Shown: piece by piece, positions 24,686 to 33,521 of the stretch
How positions within the stretch are numbered: position 1 is the stretch's first letter
Layout: each line of letters begins with the position of its first letter
NCBI GenBank assembly: GCA_035345875.1
Contig: DAORDH010000020.1
Location: 1 to 64,000 of the forward strand
Length of the DNA stretch: 64,000 bases
Direction: 5' to 3'
Source of the DNA: UBA2033 sp035345875
GTDB lineage: Bacteria > Spirochaetota > Leptospiria > Leptospirales > Leptospiraceae
Position numbers and translations under genes: made by a program
Notes under the pieces: model-generated
Seen by the model: only the letters and a program-made list of their open reading frames with translations
What the model was told of the DNA's origin: nothing
The model's database searches: none

Positions 24686-26821
24686 TCAAGATAAATGATT
24701 TTGATTTTTTAGTTGATAAAGAATTTTCTCTAACATTTCATCTACTTGAATTGGCTTTGAGATTATATCATTCATTCCTGCTTCTTTTACTTCCTCGAAA
24801 ATTTCTGCTTCCGAACTTGCAGTGATTGCAAGTATTGGAACATTCCGTATATCCTCGTTCTCTGAGGCTCGAATCCGACGAGTTGTCTCAAATCCATCTA
24901 GCTCAGGCATTTGTAAATCCATGAGCAATAAATGATAATGATTTGTTTTAATTTTTTCTAATGCTTCAAGACCGTTCGAGGCGAAGTCAAGGTCTACATC
25001 CCATTTCCCTAGAAATTCAGAAACAACAATTTGATTGATAGGGTAATCATCAACTAGAAGAATTCGAATCCCATTAAAGAAGTCAGAATAATCATCTTTT
25101 TTGGTATCGGGGATTTTCTTAATTATCGTGTTTTCAGAATTTTTAAATTGGATGGCAAAATTAATTTTTGTTCCTTTCCCAATTTCTGTTTCGATAAAAA
25201 CAGCACTATTTAGGAATTTGAGTAGCTTATAAGATATCGCTAAACCAAGCCAAGATTTATATAATCCATCATTTACGATTGGAAAATTTGGGTTTACCTT
25301 TTCAAAAATTGACTCAACGCTTTCCTCAGATAAGCCAACGCCTGTATCAGATATGGAGAATCCAATTGTCGAATAACTCTGATTTACCTCTTCTAGTTTG
25401 ACCTCAAAGCATATTTTCCCGTTATTTGTCCTATGAATTGCATTGACTATAAAATTAAAAGCGATTTGAGAGATTCGTATTGGATCGCCAATTAAAATAG
25501 AAGGTATATTTTCATCAAAAATACTTATAAATTCGAGTCCTTTTTCTGATGCATTTGCCTCTGCAAGATTTTTAATTGTCGTTAGTAGATAGACTAGATC
25601 GAATTCATTTTCATCAAATTCAAAATTACCAGAATCTAATAAATTAAAGTCTAGAATGTCATTGATAATGATCATTAAATTCTCAATGGCGAGTCGTAAA
25701 TTATTTACATTCTCAATCTGATCTTTTTTTGGATTTTTTCTTTCTAATCTATCGACAGGTTCAAGTAATGTGTTCGCAGCCAATCGGATCTCTTCACTGA
25801 TGGAAGAAAGAAAAAATGACTTACTTAGATTTGCTGCTTCCGCTCTTTCTTTTGCAAGAGCAATGTTTTTTTGCATCTCCTTGCGTTTAGCTATATCGAT
25901 ACTGGAAAATATTACGCCTTCTATTATTTTCCCTTCTTTATACATAGGTGAAAAACTGATTTCATACCATGATTGATGTTTATTTGATTTAAAAAAACGT
26001 TCAAATTTTAAACTTGTTCCCTTTAAAGCTTTTTCAAAATTCTTTATTACAAGTTTTTGATCTCTCGGTAAAAAAAGATCTAAAAAGGAATCATCTAATT
26101 TTAAATTCCTTCCAAATAATAAATTGGCTGACTCGTTTGCGAGTTTGTTAAAACTTCTAATCTTTAAATCACGATCGAAGAGGATAATATTGAGTAATCC
26201 ATCATTATAAATGGCATTAAGATTTGCTTTTTCTGCTGAGAGCCTTTTCTCTACTTCATGATTCGCATCTACAATATTATACAAAATATATCCAGTCAAA
26301 ACAAGTGCTCCAAATACAGATTCAAGAAATAAAACTCGTTCTCCTTGAATAAAATCAGAATCATAAAAGCTAATTGGGAAATTATAATAAATACTTATCG
26401 ATAAAAGTAGGATTGGTAAACAGGAATAAAATATCAGTGGCAACTCTTCATTAATTCCAATTAGAAAAATACTTACGATGATAAGCGGAAAGAAAAAAAG
26501 AAAAATTCCTGAATGAACTCCTTTTAAAATAGATAAACCAAAAATAATTAAATTAAAAAGAATCAAAATAATATGAATAAAAATTTTATGCAGTTCAATC
26601 CGATTTAGAATAAATAAAATTGAAAAACTGATGGAAATACAAAAATCCAAAAAGGCAAATAGATTGTATCCATTCCAAAAATCTACGAAGGAGTTTATAA
26701 AGTGAATTAATGCAATCAAAAATAGAAACCGATTGATGTTGGACATTGTTCGGATTGTCTCTATCGAGTATTCTCCTGTTATCCCATACATTGTGATTCG
26801 ATTCCAAATTATCTTAAACAT
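24686..26821 (-). CDS. Hybrid histidine-kinase-like protein lacking the phospho-histidine
   Basis: A 711-residue protein with six or so membrane helices to about residue 185, a PAS domain at about 200-315, a HisKA-like dimer helix from about 320, an HATPase domain (GDPIRISQ, NFIVNAIH, ISDTGVGLS) and a C-terminal receiver at about 588-705. The H-box reads SSISEEIRLAAN where kinases have MSHEIRTP, so the phospho-accepting His is Glu343 (codon GAA at 25793-25795). The receiver looks intact (LLVDDYPIN, LLMDLQMPELDG, SKPI). It probably cannot pass phosphate from its own ATPase domain by the usual route. It lies eight bases after a second such gene. Confidence 0.88.
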   Translation of the reverse strand: MFKIIWNRITMYGITGEYSIETIRTMSNINRFLFLIALIHFINSFVDFWNGYNLFAFLDFCISISFSILFILNRIELHKIFIHIILILFNLIIFGLSILKGVHSGIFLFFFPLIIVSIFLIGINEELPLIFYSCLPILLLSISIYYNFPISFYDSDFIQGERVLFLESVFGALVLTGYILYNIVDANHEVEKRLSAEKANLNAIYNDGLLNIILFDRDLKIRSFNKLANESANLLFGRNLKLDDSFLDLFLPRDQKLVIKNFEKALKGTSLKFERFFKSNKHQSWYEISFSPMYKEGKIIEGVIFSSIDIAKRKEMQKNIALAKERAEAANLSKSFFLSSISEEIRLAANTLLEPVDRLERKNPKKDQIENVNNLRLAIENLMIIINDILDFNLLDSGNFEFDENEFDLVYLLTTIKNLAEANASEKGLEFISIFDENIPSILIGDPIRISQIAFNFIVNAIHRTNNGKICFEVKLEEVNQSYSTIGFSISDTGVGLSEESVESIFEKVNPNFPIVNDGLYKSWLGLAISYKLLKFLNSAVFIETEIGKGTKINFAIQFKNSENTIIKKIPDTKKDDYSDFFNGIRILLVDDYPINQIVVSEFLGKWDVDLDFASNGLEALEKIKTNHYHLLLMDLQMPELDGFETTRRIRASENEDIRNVPILAITASSEAEIFEEVKEAGMNDIISKPIQVDEMLEKILYQLKNQNHLS

Positions 26822-26829
26822 TTGAATTT

Positions 26830-28554
26830 TTACCAGCCACCAAGAATTTCTATTCCAGAATGATTCATTTTTATAAACTCTATAGAGAAGTAAATATTGG
26901 ATCCTTTTCCAAGCTCACTTTCAATATATATATGGCTGTCAAATAAGGCTAATAACCGTTTAATGACAGTGAAGCCTAGACGAAAAGAAGGGCGATTTTT
27001 TATGTATTGTGTCTCTGGTTCTCTGAAGTTTTGAACTAATTGGCGTAATGTTTTTTTAGATATCCCTCGACCTGTATCTGAAATGGAAAATCGAATCGTA
27101 ACTTTTGTTTCTGAATTTTTTAATATCGAAGCATTGAAAATTATTTTTCCTTTCTCTGTAAAATGAAGAGAGTTTCTCAATAGGTGAGAAAGAATCTGTC
27201 GAATCCATGCAGGCTCTGCCATAACGTATTTTGGAATGTCTTCATCGACGATAAAAATAAAATCAATTCCTTTTTCTTGCACTCGATCTATAAATAAATC
27301 TCGAATAGAAAGTAATTCCGATTTTAAATCAAGTTTGGAATTCCCGATTTGTAAATTTCCTGATTCTATAGCTGTATAATCTAATATTCCATCGATTAAC
27401 CTGTTTAGAGTAAGTGATGATTTGTTTAATTTATCAAGAATGAGTATTTGATCTGTTCTCGGATTTCTTTCTGAGAGGTTTTGTAAGCTTATATTGATAT
27501 CATTCATAACTTTTCGAATTTGGTTGCTGATTGTTGATAAAAAATGGGATTTACTATGATTGACTGCTATTGCTTTCTCTCGTGCTATTTGAGATTCTAT
27601 TTCCAATTCCTTTCGATCGGTTATATCTAGTAATGTAATGACTATTCTATTATTTATATTTTCCGTTTTTATAGAACTAACGGTTAGATCAAACCAATGG
27701 GATGTATATTCTGTTTTAAAATTCTTTTCTATTTGAATGATATTCCCTTGTTCTACTAAATTGAGATAATGATATAAATTACCTTTTTCCTGATCAGGTA
27801 TATATTCTGTAAGTTCTCTACCTATTTTGATTTCATAGATTCCAAACTTTATAAAAATGTTTTTAAAGTTTATGTTGTAAGAAATTATTTTTCTAGATTC
27901 GTCTAGAATTACAATACCGAGGGGGCTATGATTTAATATTAACTTGAGTGTATCTTCTTCCTCATTGAATGCTATTTCCATTTTGTTTCTAATTTTGATA
28001 ATACTATAGATACAAAAAAACATAAAAATAGCAGTCGATAAAAGACTTATTTGAAAAATTTTACTTTGGTCAAAGATGGTTAACTTTGAATCCAATAAAA
28101 GAGAATAATTAGTTATATCGAGGATAATCATAAGTAACCCCGTTATAAAAAAATTATACAAAATGAATCGTTTGTGTTCGTAACTAAATATAAAAAAGTT
28201 TAATAGCAATACATCAATAAAATATATATAATTACCAGCTTCTTTGCCTGTAATTGAACATAATAGGAAAGTTCCTATGTTGGAATAAAGAACTAGATAA
28301 AAACTAGCCGCTAAATGAAAAAAATGATAGTTTAATAAAAATACTGGAAGAATCAAAAGAAAGAAAAGAAAATATATAAAGGCATAGAAATAAAAATTTA
28401 AAAATGAAAAAACAATGATATTTAAAAGAACAATGAGCGCAGCTATCAATGCAATCTTATTGCAGTAAATAATAGATTGATTGTTAAGATCAGGGTTGGT
28501 TTTTACAAGTCCTAACTCGCTTACTGTATTCCAGATCTTTCTAAAGGTCTTCAT
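26830..28554 (-). CDS. Histidine-kinase-like protein lacking the phospho-histidine
   Basis: A 574-residue relative of the downstream gene: six or seven membrane helices to about 190, a PAS domain at about 200-315, a HisKA-like segment and an HATPase domain, without a receiver. The H-box reads FLSTISNQIRKVMND, so the usual His is Asn344. The ATP site is worn (SHLLRNSL for the N-box; ISDTGRGIS for G1 kept; G2 reads RLGFTVIK). I used the ATG at 28554; a TTG at 28575 would add seven residues. The two genes form an operon and probably arose by duplication. Confidence 0.87.
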   Translation of the reverse strand: MKTFRKIWNTVSELGLVKTNPDLNNQSIIYCNKIALIAALIVLLNIIVFSFLNFYFYAFIYFLFFLLILPVFLLNYHFFHLAASFYLVLYSNIGTFLLCSITGKEAGNYIYFIDVLLLNFFIFSYEHKRFILYNFFITGLLMIILDITNYSLLLDSKLTIFDQSKIFQISLLSTAIFMFFCIYSIIKIRNKMEIAFNEEEDTLKLILNHSPLGIVILDESRKIISYNINFKNIFIKFGIYEIKIGRELTEYIPDQEKGNLYHYLNLVEQGNIIQIEKNFKTEYTSHWFDLTVSSIKTENINNRIVITLLDITDRKELEIESQIAREKAIAVNHSKSHFLSTISNQIRKVMNDINISLQNLSERNPRTDQILILDKLNKSSLTLNRLIDGILDYTAIESGNLQIGNSKLDLKSELLSIRDLFIDRVQEKGIDFIFIVDEDIPKYVMAEPAWIRQILSHLLRNSLHFTEKGKIIFNASILKNSETKVTIRFSISDTGRGISKKTLRQLVQNFREPETQYIKNRPSFRLGFTVIKRLLALFDSHIYIESELGKGSNIYFSIEFIKMNHSGIEILGGW

Positions 28555-28737
28555 CTTTTTGTCAAATAAACACAATACTTATTGGTTTTCTAGTAAATAA
28601 TCTTAAATGGAAAATATTCTCAAATTTTTATTTATTCTAGATTCAGATTTCATTATATCTAAAAATAAATGAATTAGAGTTTTTGTAAGTTATAATTCTA
28701 GTTTACAGTTAAGGAATGACTATTCACCTTTTCTAAA

Positions 28738-29817
28738 ATGGACTCAATCAATAATTTTAAAATTAAAATTCAAATCCAATACTATAAAATCCTCTCTTTG
28801 CGTTATTGGGAGTTCTGGCCAGCTTGGTTTTTTTATATACCAATATTTTTTTACTACCTAGTATTTATGATAAAATATAGAATGAGCGCAACTGCGATTG
28901 CGGGTGTAAATCCCTGTTTTGCATTTGGTGGGATGGCATTTGATTCTAAGTATGATATGATTTCTAAGTTTCTCGCTTTTCCTGATGCAATCGCAAAAAC
29001 TGTTTTAATTTCTAAAAGAGAAATTGTAAGTATAATCAAACAAGTCAAAGAGGCAAATATAGATTATCCGTTTATATGTAAACCAGATAAAGGACATAGG
29101 GGAAATGGATTTAAAATCATTCGAAGTCAAGCCGACTTAGAAAATTATATAAATATTTGTGCAAGAGATTTTCTGATTCAAGAGTATATCGATTATCCAT
29201 TAGAATATGGAGTTTTTTGGGTGAAGTATCCCGGGGAGGAAAAAGGTAGGATAACATCTATTACCCGTAAAGTTCTTCCCTATTTGAAAGGCGATGGTAA
29301 ATCAAAGTTATATGAATTGATTTTATCTGATAAAAGAGCAAGGTATTTAGCGAAGACTTACTTGGAAAAGAATCAATCTAAAATAGATTCTGTCATTCCA
29401 AAGAATGAATCTATTAGAATATGCAGTGCTGGGAATCATTGCCAAGGAGCAATTTTTGAAGATGGAATGGGTGATATCAAAGGTAATACAAAAGAGAGGC
29501 TAATTGAAATATGCTCCTCTATTTCTGGCTTTGATTTTGGTAGAATGGATATTAAATTTAAAAATAAAGATTCTCTCGAAAATGGATCTGGATTCAAAAT
29601 TTTAGAAGTGAATGGAAGTGAAGCAGAGTCTACTCATATCTACGATCGTAAATATAGTATTTATTATGCTTATAAAACACTCTACCAACAATGGGATACA
29701 TTATTTGCAATAGCACGTAAAAATAAGGAGAAAGGATTTTCTAGATTAACGATAGGAGCTTTATTAAAGGCATACATTGAATTTTTTAAGGAAAGTAAGG
29801 AAATAAAAGGGGATTAA
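28738..29817 (+). CDS. ATP-grasp family protein with membrane-near N-terminus
   Basis: A 359-residue protein with a hydrophobic N-terminal stretch (about 24-48) and an ATP-grasp fold. Support is FICKPDKGHRGNGFKII (ATP-binding lysine and glycine loop), LIQEYIDYPLEYGVFWV, DFGRMDIKF and the metal-binding ILEVNGSEAES. ATP-grasp enzymes join a carboxylate to an amine or thiol through an acyl-phosphate; the substrates here are unknown. It is divergent from the kinase-like pair and is probably transcribed alone, ending at a clear hairpin. Confidence 0.85.
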   Translation: MDSINNFKIKIQIQYYKILSLRYWEFWPAWFFYIPIFFYYLVFMIKYRMSATAIAGVNPCFAFGGMAFDSKYDMISKFLAFPDAIAKTVLISKREIVSIIKQVKEANIDYPFICKPDKGHRGNGFKIIRSQADLENYINICARDFLIQEYIDYPLEYGVFWVKYPGEEKGRITSITRKVLPYLKGDGKSKLYELILSDKRARYLAKTYLEKNQSKIDSVIPKNESIRICSAGNHCQGAIFEDGMGDIKGNTKERLIEICSSISGFDFGRMDIKFKNKDSLENGSGFKILEVNGSEAESTHIYDRKYSIYYAYKTLYQQWDTLFAIARKNKEKGFSRLTIGALLKAYIEFFKESKEIKGD

Positions 29818-29831
29818 AAAACAGGAGAAAG

Positions 29832-29857
29832 ACACGAAGCGTTTAACCGCTCCGTGT
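29832..29857. terminator. Bidirectional terminator hairpin
   Basis: ACACGAAGCG-tttaac-CGCTCCGTGT has ten-base arms with one mismatch. It is preceded by an A-run and followed by TATTTAATT, and it lies between the convergent ATP-grasp and PEBP genes. Confidence 0.75.
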
Positions 29858-29868
29858 TATTTAATTCC

Positions 29869-30414
29869 TTACTTAGCTGCTGGTCTGCTAAATGTTGCTG
29901 TAATACTAGTTTTTGCAAGGGTAGCAAAATTAATATTATAGCCAACGAGTGCTCCGGAAGCTTCTCCATTTACATCTAACTTATCTGTTTTGAGTGCATA
30001 AACTGTGATGATATATCTATGTGGTTTATCTCCTGGTGGAGGACAAGCACCACCAAAGCCTGGCTTACCAAAATCAGTTCTTCCTTCAACTGCACCTTTT
30101 GGAAGTGCTTTAGAGCTTGCTCCTTCTTTTAATTCAGTGACGTTAGCTGGTATATTTACTAATGTCCAGTGCCACCATCCGCTTCCTGTTGGAGCATCTG
30201 GATCATAGACAGTAACGGCAAAGCTTTTTGTTCCTGCTGGAGCATTTTCCCATTTGAGTGCTGGCGAAACGTTTTCTCCAGTGCAGCCGAATGAGTTAAA
30301 AACATGTTTATTAATTAGAGTTCCACCGTCTTTAATTGTAGAACTAGTTAATTTAAAATCAGCAGCAAACATGCTCATAGATGTAAGCGCTAAAATAAGT
30401 ATAAATTTTTTCAT
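29869..30414 (-). CDS. Exported YbhB/YbcL-type PEBP protein
   Basis: A 181-residue phosphatidylethanolamine-binding-protein fold with a signal peptide (MKKFILILALTSMSMFA, cut before AD). Ligand-site motifs are VTVYDPDAPTGSGWWHW and GGACPPPGDKPHRYIITVYAL. Bacterial members are small stable proteins, often periplasmic, with unsettled roles. The SD AGAGAGG lies just before the ATG, and a strong hairpin stands just upstream of it. Confidence 0.93.
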   Translation of the reverse strand: MKKFILILALTSMSMFAADFKLTSSTIKDGGTLINKHVFNSFGCTGENVSPALKWENAPAGTKSFAVTVYDPDAPTGSGWWHWTLVNIPANVTELKEGASSKALPKGAVEGRTDFGKPGFGGACPPPGDKPHRYIITVYALKTDKLDVNGEASGALVGYNINFATLAKTSITATFSRPAAK

Positions 30415-30426
30415 ACATAACCTCTC

Positions 30427-30457
30427 TAAAATCCAATCCTGTAAAGATTGGGTTTTA
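30427..30457 (-). promoter_or_regulatory. Leader hairpin just upstream of the PEBP ribosome site
   Basis: On the minus strand, TAAAACCCAATC and GATTGGATTTTA form 12-base arms with one G-T/mismatch position around a 7-base loop. They end about four bases before the SD AGAGAGG. Such a stem could control translation or transcript ends; the role is inferred from place only. Confidence 0.4.
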
Positions 30458-30691
30458 AATCAATAATTTACGAAAGAGACGATCTGGTTTAAATTTGTTT
30501 GCTTTTAGAAAAGCATAAGGAACTAGAGCAGTCATAGTGGTTTAAGAGATAGAATCGAGAGAGAAGAGTATGATTGAGAGATTATTTTAAGAGAGAAGCG
30601 TCGTTTAACGGCTACAAAGTATAGAAATATTAATATAAAATGAGAGAATTCTTTTGGTTGACGAAAACAGAAAAGAATTCAAATAAAAGAT

Positions 30692-31645
30692 ATGAACATC
30701 CTTCTCCTTTTTCTTTTGTCTGTTTTACCTGGTCTTTTTTTAATCTACAGATATTACAAAAAAGATATTTATAAAAAAGAGCCATGGACATTGATTTGGA
30801 TTTCTTTTTTCATAGGCGCAGTCACTGTGATTCCCGCTGGTTTATTCGAATCATGGATTGAGGTTCCAAACAAAGAATCGATGGAAGGAATGATTCTTGA
30901 AAACTTTTTAGTAATTGCTCTTACTGAGGAAATTTTAAAGTTATTAGCTCTCTATTTTTTTGCTTATAAAAATAAGAATTTTGATGAAACGATGGACGGT
31001 ATAGTTTATGGCGTTGCGGTGAGTAGTGGATTTGCTACTTTTGAAAACATATTTTATGTAATGCAAAATGGTTTTACTGTTGGAATCATTCGAGCTATTT
31101 TATCTGTTCCAGCTCATATTTTTTGGGGAGCAATTTTAGGATATTGGCTTGCAAAAGCAAAATTTCATTTCGTTTCTTTATTCAAAGCAGTCCTGATCGG
31201 ATTGTCGATAGTCGTTATAGGTCATGGCTTTTTCGATTTTGTTTTAACCTATAATAATGCGGAATACTTTGCTTTTAGTTTACTTCCTGTCATTGCACTT
31301 GGGTTATTAGTAAAAAGATATGTTCGCTTAGCATTGGAGTTTGATCTAAAAAATATCCATACACATATTGAATTAGAGCAGGTAGAAAATCAAACCTCAG
31401 TATTAGAAAAAAAATCTTCTGAAGCTTTTATGATTTCTCTACAGAGCTTAATCTCTATTTGTCTTTATTTTTTGGGTATTATCTTTCTTCTAACAGGTCT
31501 TTTTTTACTGATTGGTTTTATAGCTCTACTCCAAGAAAACAAAGCTGAAACTTGGACTATCTCTTTCGCATTGATTCCAATACTAGCAGCTATTTTTATG
31601 ATTTATAAAGCAAAAAAAAGGAAAGGGAATAAGAGAGGCATTTAA
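30692..31645 (+). CDS. PrsW-family membrane protease
   Basis: A 317-residue polytopic protein with the PrsW/CPBP-like motifs: TEEILK with the Glu pair at 79-80, FATFENIFYV after it, and histidines in PAHIFWGAILG and GHGFFDF. In Bacillus, PrsW cuts an anti-sigma factor within the membrane; here the target is unknown. About eight helices are visible, with an extra charged segment at 215-250 before the last two. Its stop codon lies inside the loop of a terminator hairpin. Confidence 0.88.
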   Translation: MNILLLFLLSVLPGLFLIYRYYKKDIYKKEPWTLIWISFFIGAVTVIPAGLFESWIEVPNKESMEGMILENFLVIALTEEILKLLALYFFAYKNKNFDETMDGIVYGVAVSSGFATFENIFYVMQNGFTVGIIRAILSVPAHIFWGAILGYWLAKAKFHFVSLFKAVLIGLSIVVIGHGFFDFVLTYNNAEYFAFSLLPVIALGLLVKRYVRLALEFDLKNIHTHIELEQVENQTSVLEKKSSEAFMISLQSLISICLYFLGIIFLLTGLFLLIGFIALLQENKAETWTISFALIPILAAIFMIYKAKKRKGNKRGI

Positions 31646-31653
31646 CTGCCTCT
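31634..31653. terminator. Bidirectional terminator between prsW-like and STAS genes
   Basis: AGAGGCA-tttaac-TGCCTCT is a perfect 7-base stem, extended by A-U pairs and followed by TTTTGAAATTT. The PrsW-family stop codon TAA is in the loop. The convergent STAS gene ends eight bases away. Confidence 0.75.
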
Positions 31654-31661
31654 TTTGAAAT

Positions 31662-32003
31662 TTATTTGAGGGCTTGTTCGATTGAATCGTGGATTAAAAC
31701 GAAATCTGTCAACCCAACGATATCCATAACTTTGCGGAAATGAGAGTTTAGACCAGAAAATTCAATTTTACCTTGATTTTCAGATGCTTTTGTGATTAAA
31801 CTGATTAAAGTTGCAATTCCTGCTGAATTGATATAGGCTGTTTTAGAAAAATCAATTAAAACTCTAGTTTTTTTGGCAGCAGGTATGGATGCATAGCAGT
31901 TAACAATCTCTTCATCTGCTTCTGAGGTAATTTCCCCTGCAATGTGAATAATTGGTATGACCCCATTGTCATAGTCTACATGTATTTTAAATTCATCTAC
32001 CAT
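31662..32003 (-). CDS. STAS-domain anti-sigma factor antagonist
   Basis: A 113-residue SpoIIAA/RsbV-like protein. The conserved phospho-site is Ser60 in YINSAGIATLISL. Such proteins, when unphosphorylated, take a serine-kinase anti-sigma factor away from its sigma factor. No kinase or phosphatase gene is next to it; an HATPase protein of the right sort lies at 46944-47612. No ribosome site is seen, and a -10 box stands only four bases before the ATG, so the mRNA may be leaderless. Confidence 0.92.
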   Translation of the reverse strand: MVDEFKIHVDYDNGVIPIIHIAGEITSEADEEIVNCYASIPAAKKTRVLIDFSKTAYINSAGIATLISLITKASENQGKIEFSGLNSHFRKVMDIVGLTDFVLIHDSIEQALK

Positions 32004-32007
32004 AGGG

Positions 32008-32035
32008 ATTATAATAAATACATTAAAATTATCAA
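32008..32035 (-). promoter_or_regulatory. Promoter of the STAS gene, probably leaderless
   Basis: On the minus strand TTGATA (32035-32030) and TATAAT (32013-32008) are 16 bases apart, and only CCCT separates the -10 from the ATG. Transcription would begin at or beside the start codon. Confidence 0.6.
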
Positions 32036-32076
32036 GTCAAGACATTTTATTATTTAATTTTCTTTAAAATTGCGGA

Positions 32077-32101
32077 AGAGAAGTGCTTTTTACACTTCTC
32101 T
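32077..32101. terminator. Terminator hairpin after the cytochrome c gene
   Basis: AGAGAAGTG-cttttta-CACTTCTCT is a perfect 9-base stem just beyond the cytochrome c stop on the minus strand. The following T-run is weak on that strand. Confidence 0.65.
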
Positions 32102-32114
32102 TGGTTGTATCAGA

Positions 32115-32522
32115 TTAGTTTTTTGTGAGGTATACTACATATTTAGTGATAGATTTTAATGTATCATCACCTAAATGCTTGTAAGCAACCATTGGGCTTC
32201 CTTTAATTCCTTCATTTAAGGTTTTAAGAATTCCTGCCTCATTGTTTCCATTTTTCCATTCGCTAGCAGGTGCTTTGTAATTTCTTGGTTTTGGATTGAG
32301 AGATGCTGCCGCAACTCCGTCCCCTGCACCAGTTGCGCCATGGCAAGAAGCACAATTGATATCAAAAGCTTCTTTCCCTTTTGCTACTTCAGGATCTAAG
32401 GTAGCTGTTGGGGTTGCTTCTGGGGTTGTTTTAGCCTCTTCTTTTTCTTCTTTTTTTCCGCAATTAATAGCAACTGCAAAAACAAGAGATAATAGGATTA
32501 ACTTAATAATGTTTTTCTTCAT
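32115..32522 (-). CDS. Class I cytochrome c lipoprotein
   Basis: A 135-residue lipoprotein with one haem. The signal ends AINC (Cys21 lipid-linked), followed by a charged, Thr/Pro-rich spacer (about 22-45) and a cytochrome domain with CASCH (C57, C60, H61) and a likely axial Met in KGSPMVAY. It would carry electrons on the outer face of the inner membrane; the partners are unknown. AAAGGAG before the ATG is a strong ribosome site. It is single, not in an oxidase operon. Confidence 0.93.
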   Translation of the reverse strand: MKKNIIKLILLSLVFAVAINCGKKEEKEEAKTTPEATPTATLDPEVAKGKEAFDINCASCHGATGAGDGVAAASLNPKPRNYKAPASEWKNGNNEAGILKTLNEGIKGSPMVAYKHLGDDTLKSITKYVVYLTKN

Positions 32523-32595
32523 TCAAAAACTCCTTTGTTATAATTTTAGTTTTTAATTCATTACTTCTATGAAAAGGAAAATTTTATAGATCAAT

Positions 32596-33495
32596 TTACT
32601 TTAATAGATTTTCTAAAGCTGTTTCTAAATTAGAAAACTGAAATTGAAACTTAAGTGCATTTAATTTTTCAGGGAGAACATTTTGTCCTTTTAAAATCAC
32701 CTCTGCTCCTTCCCCATAGAGCATAGTAACTGCAAGGGGTGGAACATTCAATAATGATGGACGACTTATAACTTTTCCCAATGTCTTTGAGAACTCATAA
32801 TTAGAACAAGGATTTGGGGCTGTTAGATTGAATATCCCCGTTTGTTGGTTCTCAATAATAAAACGGATTGCACTTACTAAATCATTTATATGAATCCAAC
32901 TCATAAATTGTTTTCCACTTCCAAGAGGACCTCCTACAAACATTTTAAAAGGTGGAAGCATTTGTGCGAGTGCGCCTCCTTCTTTTGCTAATACGATTCC
33001 AATTCGAATTGTTGCAGTCGGTATTCCAATTTCATTTGCACGCGATCCTTCTTTCTCCCAGTCCAAGCATAGCTTTGCAAGATAATCACTTCCTGCTTTC
33101 TCTGTTTCGTTAAACACTGGTTTGCCGCTATCATACATTCCGTAATAACCAATTGCTGAACCTTGTATGAAGAGTTTAGGTTTTGTTTTTAATTCAGATA
33201 AATCATCAATTAGCTGTTTAGTTTTGTCGACTCTAGAACTACGAATTCTTTTTTTAGTTTCCTCTGTCCATCTTCCTGCTAAAATAGATTCTCCAGCCAA
33301 GTTGATAATTACATCAATCCCTTCTAAATCAGCTGCTTTTGGGTGATCTGATGAGATTAATTTTACGTGAGATAGATTTGCTAAATCTCTTGGCAAAGAA
33401 TTTTTTCTAGATACTATGTAAACAATATGGTCTGAGTATGACTTAGCCAAATGTTTACCGATTAAACCTGAACCGCCTATGATTGCAATTTTCAT
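32596..33495 (-). CDS. TIGR01777-family NAD(P)-binding epimerase-like protein
   Basis: A 299-residue short-chain dehydrogenase-type protein. The cofactor loop is IIGGSGLIGKHLA, then VIINLAGESILAGRW, the catalytic-type GYYG region (SAIGYYGMYDSG) and the C-terminal domain (GEGAEVILKGQNVLPEKL) that marks the TIGR01777/DUF1731 group. The reaction is not known for this family. I used the ATG at 33495; a TTG at 33504 would add three residues. The divergent next gene starts only 26 bases away. Confidence 0.9.
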   Translation of the reverse strand: MKIAIIGGSGLIGKHLAKSYSDHIVYIVSRKNSLPRDLANLSHVKLISSDHPKAADLEGIDVIINLAGESILAGRWTEETKKRIRSSRVDKTKQLIDDLSELKTKPKLFIQGSAIGYYGMYDSGKPVFNETEKAGSDYLAKLCLDWEKEGSRANEIGIPTATIRIGIVLAKEGGALAQMLPPFKMFVGGPLGSGKQFMSWIHINDLVSAIRFIIENQQTGIFNLTAPNPCSNYEFSKTLGKVISRPSLLNVPPLAVTMLYGEGAEVILKGQNVLPEKLNALKFQFQFSNLETALENLLK

Positions 33496-33521
33496 TGATT
33501 TCAAAACTCCCTATGAATTAA

